29,554 bases of DNA from JAVKSL01 sp039583695 (GTDB lineage: Bacteria > Actinomycetota > Acidimicrobiia > Acidimicrobiales > JAJPHD01), in the NCBI GenBank assembly GCA_039583695.1, contig JAVKSL010000034.1, forward strand, positions 1-29,554. Direction: 5' to 3'. The translations under genes and the position numbers were made by a program. The notes beneath the pieces were generated by a model, which saw only the letters and a list, made by a program, of their open reading frames with translations, had not been told where the DNA came from and searched no databases. Shown in pieces: positions 24,280-29,554 of the stretch; position 1 is the first letter of the stretch; each line of letters opens with the position of its first letter.

Positions 24280-24314
24280 TTGCAGTTGAGCACCGAAAAG
24301 GTGGCTAAGTGCAA
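24280..24314 (-). repeat. 25-bp element, copy 2, within an imperfect hairpin
   Basis: Minus strand 24314-24290 repeats TTGCACTTAG-N4-CTTTTCGGTGC of 14591-14615. Here it forms one side of a 15-bp imperfect hairpin with a five-base loop (24280-24294 with 24300-24314). It may serve as a terminator of the upstream NlpC/P60 gene or as a control site for the oxidoreductase. Confidence 0.4.
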
Positions 24315-24366
24315 CAGCTTTGGCGTCAACCAGGGCATTCAACTTGATCCAGCCAAACCGGGCCAT

Positions 24367-26094
24367 CTAACCAACACGGCCGTAGCCCATCGGCGTGCCG
24401 TCGCCGTCGAGGGGCAGCACCTGCACCACGGTCCCAGTGGTGTTGGCCACCACCACCTGGCCCCCCCCGATGTACAGGGCATCATGGCCCGGATTGGGCC
24501 CGCCTGGAACATCGTAGAAGACGATGTCCCCAGGGACGATGTCCGCAAGGGGGATCCGAGTGGTGGCGTCGTATTGGGCCACCGAGTTGTGCGGGAGGCT
24601 GACGCCCGCGGCAGCCCAGGCATACATGACCAGGCCGGAGCAGTCGAACCCCGCCGGGCTGGCCCCGCCGTAGACATATGGCGCTCCGCGCTGCGCCAGC
24701 GCTGTTTGCACGGCAGTCGCTGCGGGCGTGCCGGGCTCACCGGATGGCACGACAGCCGCAGACCCCGATCCAGCCGCAGACCCCGAGCCAGCCGCAGGGG
24801 CGTTCTCGCCCGGGGCTGTGCTTCCGGTTCTCGCACCGGGGACCGCAGCCAGGACTTGGGCTATCGCAGACGGGCTCACTGCGGCCGTTCCGCCGAAGAC
24901 GTCGCCCTGCACCAGGGTTGCCGCCTCGGCCTTGACAAAGCTCACCACGTAGCCCGGACTGGTGGGGCTGTCGGTGATCAGCGTCGGGGCAAGAGGCGCT
25001 CCAGTCCCACCTAGGACCGCACCTGCGAGGGCGTCAGGGGTGAAGCCCATCAGGCTCGGGGAGCTGGCTGGCTCGCTGACGGCCAGGGCGACCGAGTCCG
25101 ATGCCCCAGCAGCGTCCGGATGGGCGTTGGTGCTGGTGGAGCCCGGATCGTAGCCGTTGGCGATGTTGAGGATCGAGTTGGACAGGCCGTAGTGGGCCAC
25201 GGCATCCAGGGCCAGCAGCTCCGAGGTCTGGGAGCGGTTGGCGCCCCTTGTCGCGGACGTGTCGACGGTGATGCCCCGCAGGTGGATGTACTGCGCCGGG
25301 TTGATGGCCGCAGGCCCCCCCACGACGATCAGATGGGTGATTTGATCGGCTTTGATCACTGCGGCGGCTTGAGGGGACAGGGTGGTGGCGTGGCCTGCGG
25401 TCAGGATGATCGGGAAATGGTCGGCGACCGCGAGCGGCCCGGCCGCCAGCGCGTCGGGGAAGTTGTCACCTGTTGCCAGGATCGCAGTGCGCTGCGCGGG
25501 CGCTGGCGTGAGGCCATCTTGGGAGTTGAGCCCCGTCGAGGTGCCAGGTGTCATGCCAGGCATGGTGTCCACTGACTCCATCGTGTCGAATCGGCTGCAA
25601 GTGGTGGTGCAGCCGTCCTGGTTGAATATCCTCGTGACGCTGATGCCCATGCCTGTGAGGGTGCTGAGCACCGAGTTGCTGACTGCCGCAGGTCCACCGA
25701 TCAGGTCCACTGTCTTGGTGTCAAAGCTCACCAGGCCGGCCCGAGTGGCCCCAGACAGCGAGCTTGGATCGGTGAGAAAGATTGCAGTCCGCATCTGTCC
25801 GGCGAGATAGCTGGCGGTCAGGGCGTCGGGAAAGTTTGTCCCAGTGGCCAGGATCACCGTTGGAAGCTTGGGCGTCGCTCCGGACCCGCCCCCAAATGTG
25901 GCCTTGGCTATATCCAGCGCCGTGGCGTAACGATTGGGTCCCGCGATCCTGCCGATGGCAAGTGGAGAGCTTGCGGACACTGTCTCGGCCAGCGCGGCCA
26001 GACCTCCAGTGGCGACCAAGCCAGCGGCCACCAGGCTGGCCAGTCCCGCCCTGTTGATCTTTTTCGTGGGTCGTGCGTATTCGAAGTGGCTCAT
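24367..26094 (-). CDS. Secreted NlpC/P60 hydrolase with cell-wall-binding repeats (CWB2)
   Basis: A 575-residue secreted protein. A basic start and hydrophobic segment (about 14-38) form a signal peptide. Three CWB2-like repeats follow (about 48-150, 155-280, 285-415), with marks RIAGPNRYATALDIA, ILATGTNFPDALTASYLAG, VDLIGGPAAVS and LATGDNFPDALAAGPLA. A Ser/Gly/Ala linker (420-455) leads to an NlpC/P60 peptidase with Cys485 (GFDCSGLVMYAW), His537 (GHDALYIG) and Asn551. It should anchor to the wall and cut peptidoglycan stem peptides. The third repeat is degenerate. ATG 26094 follows AAGGGGGG. The catalytic domain is nearly the same as in the next gene. Confidence 0.9.
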   Translation of the reverse strand: MSHFEYARPTKKINRAGLASLVAAGLVATGGLAALAETVSASSPLAIGRIAGPNRYATALDIAKATFGGGSGATPKLPTVILATGTNFPDALTASYLAGQMRTAIFLTDPSSLSGATRAGLVSFDTKTVDLIGGPAAVSNSVLSTLTGMGISVTRIFNQDGCTTTCSRFDTMESVDTMPGMTPGTSTGLNSQDGLTPAPAQRTAILATGDNFPDALAAGPLAVADHFPIILTAGHATTLSPQAAAVIKADQITHLIVVGGPAAINPAQYIHLRGITVDTSATRGANRSQTSELLALDAVAHYGLSNSILNIANGYDPGSTSTNAHPDAAGASDSVALAVSEPASSPSLMGFTPDALAGAVLGGTGAPLAPTLITDSPTSPGYVVSFVKAEAATLVQGDVFGGTAAVSPSAIAQVLAAVPGARTGSTAPGENAPAAGSGSAAGSGSAAVVPSGEPGTPAATAVQTALAQRGAPYVYGGASPAGFDCSGLVMYAWAAAGVSLPHNSVAQYDATTRIPLADIVPGDIVFYDVPGGPNPGHDALYIGGGQVVVANTTGTVVQVLPLDGDGTPMGYGRVG

Positions 26095-26171
26095 TGGCCC
26101 CCCTTTGAGTTGGTGGCGCGGAAGTTGATGCGTGCGGTTAGCGCTCCGGCTAGGGCTCGAGCTCCCCGGTT

Positions 26172-26200
26172 GGCGCCTTGCTGGTGACCAGCGTGGCGCC
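26172..26200 (-). terminator. Hairpin after the coiled-coil NlpC/P60 gene
   Basis: GGCGCC (26172-26177 and 26195-26200) encloses GCTGGT-G-ACCAGC, giving a 12-bp stem with a two-base internal mismatch, 22 bases after the stop at 26223. Confidence 0.55.
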
Positions 26201-26222
26201 TGGCCTCAGCGACCGCAGGGGC

Positions 26223-27401
26223 TCAATTCACGCGCCCCACCCCCATGATCGTGCCGTCGTAGTAAATCGACTGGTTCTGGACCAGCGTGCCCGTCTCGTT
26301 CGCCGCGACGACCTGGCCGTTGCCGATGTATAGGGCCTCATGGCCCGGCTCCTGCACCCCGGGCACGTCGTAGAAGATGATATCTCCGGGTTGGGCGTCG
26401 GCCAGGGGGATCTCGGTGGTGTCGTCGTACTGAGACACCGTGTAGTGAGGCAGGCTCACCCCTGCTGCGGCCCAGGCGTACATGACGAGTCCGGAGCAGT
26501 CGAATCCACCAGGTGCCGCCCCTCCCCACACGTAGGGAGTGCCGATCTGCTGCTCCGCAACGGCCACAGCTTCCGCGGCCCCACTGCCGCTGGGCGGCGG
26601 AGCTGTGCTGATTTGGCCCAAGCCCCCACCGCTGGGGGATGCCACCACCTGAGCTGCCTGAGCTGCCTGAGCTGCCTGCTGCGCAGCAAGCTGCTGGGCA
26701 GCGGCCTGTGCTGCGGCCTGTGCTGCGGCCTGCTTCTGGGCTTGGATCTGCGCCAGGATTGTCGCAATCTGGCCGTGCACCTGGACCAGCGTGGCCTGAT
26801 ACGCAGCAGTCTCATTCTCGGCCGCCCGGCGGTCGCTCGCCACCGAGGCAAGTGCTGCGGACGCGGCGGTCTCCGCGGAGTCCAGGGACACCTGCTTGGC
26901 GTGCTCGGCCCTCTGGGCGATATCCAAGCTGTCAATAGTGTCCTGCTCGTTGCCCGCCACGGTGTCGATGAACGCCTGGCGGACCGCGAAGGTGGAGGCG
27001 TTGCCCTGGATCAGCATGGCGATCGAGGAGGTCCCGCTGCCCTGGTTGACCCAGGAGCTGACCGCCTCTGCCCGCAAAGTGGCCGAGATCGAAGAGACTC
27101 TCGCGGCCATCTGGGCGAGCGACGCCCGAGCAGCTGCAACTTGGCTGTTGAGGTCGTTCACCTTGACCTGGGCGGCATCGTAGGCCTGCGACAAGTCGTT
27201 GACCCGGCTCTGCTCGGCACTGATCTCGCTCGCCAGCTGGGCCGCCTGTGCCTGGGCCGACGCGAGGCTTGTCGCCCCCGCAGGTGTGGAAGGCGCTGCC
27301 AGTGGGAATGCAAGCGCTGTGGCCACCAGCGCCGCTGCCAGGCCCACCCGGGCTCGCTTTGCGACCGCTCGCGCCCTGCCGAGGCCGGTCCAGGAGATCA
27401 C
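26223..27401 (-). CDS. Secreted NlpC/P60 peptidoglycan hydrolase with coiled coil (RipA-like)
   Basis: A 392-residue secreted enzyme. The signal peptide is at about 15-43 (AALVATALAFPLAAPSTPAGA). Residues 45-250 are heptad-rich coiled coil ending in an Ala/Gln tract, then a Ser/Gly/Pro linker, then an NlpC/P60 domain from about 275 with Cys302 (GFDCSGLVMYAW), His354 (GHEALYIG) and Asn368. The layout resembles RipA-type septal D,L-endopeptidases, where the coiled coil restrains the catalytic site. GTG 27401 has GGAG upstream. It is divergent from fumC. Confidence 0.9.
   Translation of the reverse strand: MISWTGLGRARAVAKRARVGLAAALVATALAFPLAAPSTPAGATSLASAQAQAAQLASEISAEQSRVNDLSQAYDAAQVKVNDLNSQVAAARASLAQMAARVSSISATLRAEAVSSWVNQGSGTSSIAMLIQGNASTFAVRQAFIDTVAGNEQDTIDSLDIAQRAEHAKQVSLDSAETAASAALASVASDRRAAENETAAYQATLVQVHGQIATILAQIQAQKQAAAQAAAQAAAQQLAAQQAAQAAQAAQVVASPSGGGLGQISTAPPPSGSGAAEAVAVAEQQIGTPYVWGGAAPGGFDCSGLVMYAWAAAGVSLPHYTVSQYDDTTEIPLADAQPGDIIFYDVPGVQEPGHEALYIGNGQVVAANETGTLVQNQSIYYDGTIMGVGRVN
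26651..26732. repeat. Short tandem repeats coding the Ala/Gln tract
   Basis: GAGCTGCCT is repeated three times (26651-26677) and GCGGCCTGTGCT twice plus a partial (26701-26732). They encode the Ala/Gln-rich end of the coiled coil and could vary in number by slippage. Confidence 0.7.
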
Positions 27402-27500
27402 TAGCGCTCCAAGCTAAACTACCGAACCTCTCCCGTGCAAGGTCCGAACGCGAAAAATCCAATAATTTGTCACCTTTGCGTTCACTCCCCGGTCCGGGAC

Positions 27501-27506
27501 TACCGT
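27501..27506 (+). promoter_or_regulatory. -10 box for fumC
   Basis: TACCGT, eight bases, then GTG at 27515; no ribosome site is present. Confidence 0.35.
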
Positions 27507-27514
27507 CTTAGGCT

Positions 27515-28903
27515 GTGAGCGCTGTGAGCACGGAGCGGGTCGAGCACGACTCGATGGGCGAGGTGAGGGTTCCGGCGGCTGCGCGCTGGGGCGCCCAGAC
27601 CCAGCGCGCAGTTCAGAACCTGTCGATATCCGGCGTGCGCCTCGACCCGGAGCTGATCGGGTCTTTAGCGGCCATCAAGGGTGCGGCCGCCCGGGTCAAC
27701 GTAGCGCTCGGTGTGATCCCCCCCGATGTGGGCGAGGCGCTGGCAAGCGCCGCGGCGGAGATCGTCGGGGGCCTCCACCTCGAGCACTTCCCGGTGGACG
27801 TCTTCCAGACCGGCTCAGGTACCAGCTCTAACATGAACATGAACGAGGTCCTGGCCAACCTGGCCGGAGAGCGTCTGGGAAGGCCCATCCGCCCCAACGA
27901 CGAGCCGAACGCCTCACAGTCCTCCAATGACGTCTTTCCTTCTGCAATCCACATCGCCGCTGCCCAAGGGATCGCCAAACGCCTGATGCCCGCTCTCGAG
28001 CACCTGGCCGGGGCGCTGGACGAGCGTTCGGCGGCGTTCGCCGAGGTGGTAAAGGCCGGCCGCACCCACTTGATGGATGCCACCCCGGTGACCCTCGGCC
28101 AGGAACTCGGGGGGTACGCGGCACAGTTGCGCACGTGCGCCGAGCGCTTGGCCGCCGTGCTCGACCACCTCGGCGAGCTCCCCCTAGGGGGCACTGCGGT
28201 CGGCACGGGCCTGAATGCCTTGCCGAGCTTCGCGCCCGCCGTGATCTCCGAGCTGGCGAGAGAGCTAGGCCTCGCCCTCACCGAGTCCAGGGATCACTTT
28301 GCGTCGGCGGGGGGCCGCGATGCCCTTGTGGATACATCGGGCGTGCTGCGCACATGCGCGATCTCCATGTACAAGGTTGCCAACGACCTGCGTCTGATGG
28401 GCAGCGGGCCTCACTGTGGTCTGGCTGAGATCCGCCTGCCGGAGCTGCAGCCGGGCAGCTCGATCATGCCGGGAAAGGTCAACCCGGTGGTCCCCGAGGC
28501 GGTCTGCCAGGTGGTGGCCCAGGTGATCGGCAACGACGCCACAGTGGCGTTCGGGGGCGCGGCCGGCACGCTGGAGCTGAACGTGATGGCCCCGGTCATC
28601 GCGCGCAACCTGTTGGAGTCGATCCGCCTGCTCGCTGGCGCGGCCACCGCCCTGGCCGAGCGCTGCGTGGCTGGGATCGAGGCGGACGTGGACCGCTGCC
28701 GCGCTTTTGCGCTGTCGTCGCCGGCCATCGCCACCGCCCTCAACCCCCTTATCGGCTATGAGGCCGCGGCGGAGGTGGTCAAGGCGGCGGCCGCCGAGGG
28801 CCGGAGCCTGCGCGACGTGGTGCTGGAGCGGGGCCTGCTCACCGAGGCCCAGGTGGATCGGGCTCTGGACGTCCTGGCTATGACGCGGGGCGGGATCCTT
28901 TAA
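27515..28903 (+). CDS. fumC: Fumarate hydratase, class II
   Basis: A 462-residue class II fumarase interconverting fumarate and L-malate in the citric acid cycle. Family elements: QTGSGTSSNMNMNEV, PNASQSSNDVFPSAIH, GRTHLMDATPVTLGQE with catalytic-region His185, and the signature GSSIMPGKVNP (314-324) on the mobile Ser loop. Length is usual. It is iron-free and oxygen-stable by family. The start GTG 27515 is supported by the -10 box; a second in-frame GTG lies nine bases on. It is divergent from the NlpC/P60 gene, sharing a 113-base region. Confidence 0.95.
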   Translation: MSAVSTERVEHDSMGEVRVPAAARWGAQTQRAVQNLSISGVRLDPELIGSLAAIKGAAARVNVALGVIPPDVGEALASAAAEIVGGLHLEHFPVDVFQTGSGTSSNMNMNEVLANLAGERLGRPIRPNDEPNASQSSNDVFPSAIHIAAAQGIAKRLMPALEHLAGALDERSAAFAEVVKAGRTHLMDATPVTLGQELGGYAAQLRTCAERLAAVLDHLGELPLGGTAVGTGLNALPSFAPAVISELARELGLALTESRDHFASAGGRDALVDTSGVLRTCAISMYKVANDLRLMGSGPHCGLAEIRLPELQPGSSIMPGKVNPVVPEAVCQVVAQVIGNDATVAFGGAAGTLELNVMAPVIARNLLESIRLLAGAATALAERCVAGIEADVDRCRAFALSSPAIATALNPLIGYEAAAEVVKAAAAEGRSLRDVVLERGLLTEAQVDRALDVLAMTRGGIL

Positions 28904-28920
28904 GAGCTTGAGCCCGTTGC

Positions 28921-28937
28921 GGCCCACGACTCGGGCC
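28921..28937 (+). terminator. Weak hairpin after fumC
   Basis: GGCCC (28921-28925) pairs with GGGCC (28933-28937) around a seven-base loop, 17 bases after the stop. Short and GC-rich, so it may be chance. Confidence 0.25.
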
Positions 28938-28963
28938 CACTCACCACCATGGCCTTCCGACGG

Positions 28964-28969
28964 TAAGCT
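28964..28969 (+). promoter_or_regulatory. -10 box for the last gene
   Basis: TAAGCT, six bases, then ATG at 28976. Confidence 0.45.
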
Positions 28970-28975
28970 CGGCGG

Positions 28976-29554
28976 ATGCACCCCATCGAGCGACTGCGCT
29001 ACGTGGCCAGGGCCGGTGGGGCGCCCCCCTCATCGCTGGTGACCGAAGCGGCTGCTGCGCTGGCAGGTCTGGCTGAGGACCCGGCGGCCCTGGTGACCGC
29101 CTGCCGCCGTCTGGTTGAGCGCCATCCCCATGTGGGCCCGATGTGGTGGCTGGCGTCGCGGGTCCTGACTGCCCCCGAGGCCGCCGTGGAGGCCTGGAAG
29201 GTCGTCGACGAGCTGGAGCACGACCAGACCTCCCGGCTGCTGGCTGCGGAGCTGGGCGAGTCGGCCGCGGTGGTCGTGCTGGGTTGGCCGGAGCTGGCCG
29301 GTTCGGCGGTCATGCGGCGCGGTGACCTGGCGGTGATGCTGGTGGACCCGTTTGGGGAGGCTGATGGCCTGATCCGGCGCCTGCGCTCTGCGGGAGGCGA
29401 TGTCCTGGAGGTACCCCTGGCGGGCCTGGCCACCGCAGTCGCCGCGGCTGACCTGGTCCTGGTGGAGGCAATGGCCCTGTCCGCCCGGGCGCCGGAGGTC
29501 GGGGGCGGCGGGGACGGCGGCGGGGACGACGGCGGGGACGGCGGCGGGGACGGC
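28976..29554 (+). CDS. Hypothetical protein, partial (eIF-2B-alpha-like?)
   Basis: An open frame of 193 codons with no stop before the window end. It begins MHPIERLRYVARAGGAPPS; an Ala/Leu-rich helical part contains RHPHVGPMWWLASRVL, followed by alternating strand and helix segments (VVVLGWPELAGSAVM, LAVMLVDPFGEADGLIRRLR) and AADLVLVEAMALSA. This weakly recalls the archaeal/bacterial eIF-2B alpha-like family, but I am not sure. The visible C-terminal part turns into a Gly/Asp repeat. The start rests on a -10 box six bases upstream. Codon use fits its neighbours. Confidence 0.65.
   Translation, partial: MHPIERLRYVARAGGAPPSSLVTEAAAALAGLAEDPAALVTACRRLVERHPHVGPMWWLASRVLTAPEAAVEAWKVVDELEHDQTSRLLAAELGESAAVVVLGWPELAGSAVMRRGDLAVMLVDPFGEADGLIRRLRSAGGDVLEVPLAGLATAVAAADLVLVEAMALSARAPEVGGGGDGGGDDGGDGGGDG
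29501..29554 (+). repeat. GGCGGGGACGGC-type short tandem repeat at window end
   Basis: Imperfect 9-12 base units encode Gly-Gly-Gly-Asp runs inside the last gene and run off the window, so the full length is unknown. Confidence 0.8.

Noticed and set aside
27402..27514. c-di-AMP (ydaO-type) riboswitch upstream of the NlpC/P60 gene, as known in actinobacteria
   Set aside because: The divergent gap is only 113 bases, too short for that RNA plus promoters, and its conserved elements were not found.

Overview
The window is high-GC DNA with frequent GTG/TTG starts and many genes whose start codon lies only 6-8 bases after a TANNNT -10 box (leaderless transcripts). Together with GuaB3, cell-wall-binding-repeat and NlpC/P60 surface proteins, this points to an actinomycete, perhaps an Acidimicrobiia-like lineage. 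That placement is an inference. No rRNA and no CRISPR array is visible.

Left part (1-5600) is an accessory, partly decayed region. It holds an IS3/IS481-type transposase fragment broken by a 5-bp duplication, a stop-interrupted winged-helix remnant, an HTH-MNT/HepT toxin-antitoxin module (type VII), and a defective tRNA-Ile(GAT)-like sequence beside the last residues of a tyrosine integrase. A HigBA-type module follows in which the antitoxin and promoter are intact but the toxin is frameshifted. Next come an ECF42-type sigma factor with its DGPF partner and a recognisable self-type promoter, then an acetyltransferase pseudogene and an unidentified broken gene.

Middle part (5586-14428) is a divergent sugar-catabolism cluster. 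On the minus strand lie a FucI-like isomerase, then permease, binding lipoprotein and single-domain ATPase of a ribose-type ABC importer. On the plus strand lie a 30-codon leader ORF abutting lacI, an FGGY kinase, a truncated aldo-keto reductase and a complete L-fuconate dehydratase, closed by a 12-bp hairpin. It combines pieces of the phosphorylating (isomerase/kinase) and oxidative (dehydratase) routes for 6-deoxy-sugars.

Right part (14429-29554) is more core-like. It carries a SnoaL-like protein, a TetR/14-TM efflux pair, an LMW phosphatase plus fructosamine-kinase pair (likely protein deglycation), guaB3 and guaA, an AlgH/YqgE protein, lgt, a quinone oxidoreductase and two NlpC/P60 hydrolases sharing nearly the same catalytic domain. 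It ends with fumC and an unfinished gene with a Gly/Asp-rich repeat running off the end.

No single wholly new system is proven. The best leads are the decayed integration site with its toxin-antitoxin remnants, the leader ORF before lacI, a 25-bp element shared upstream of two unrelated genes, the deglycation pair, and an in-frame tandem duplication inside GuaA.
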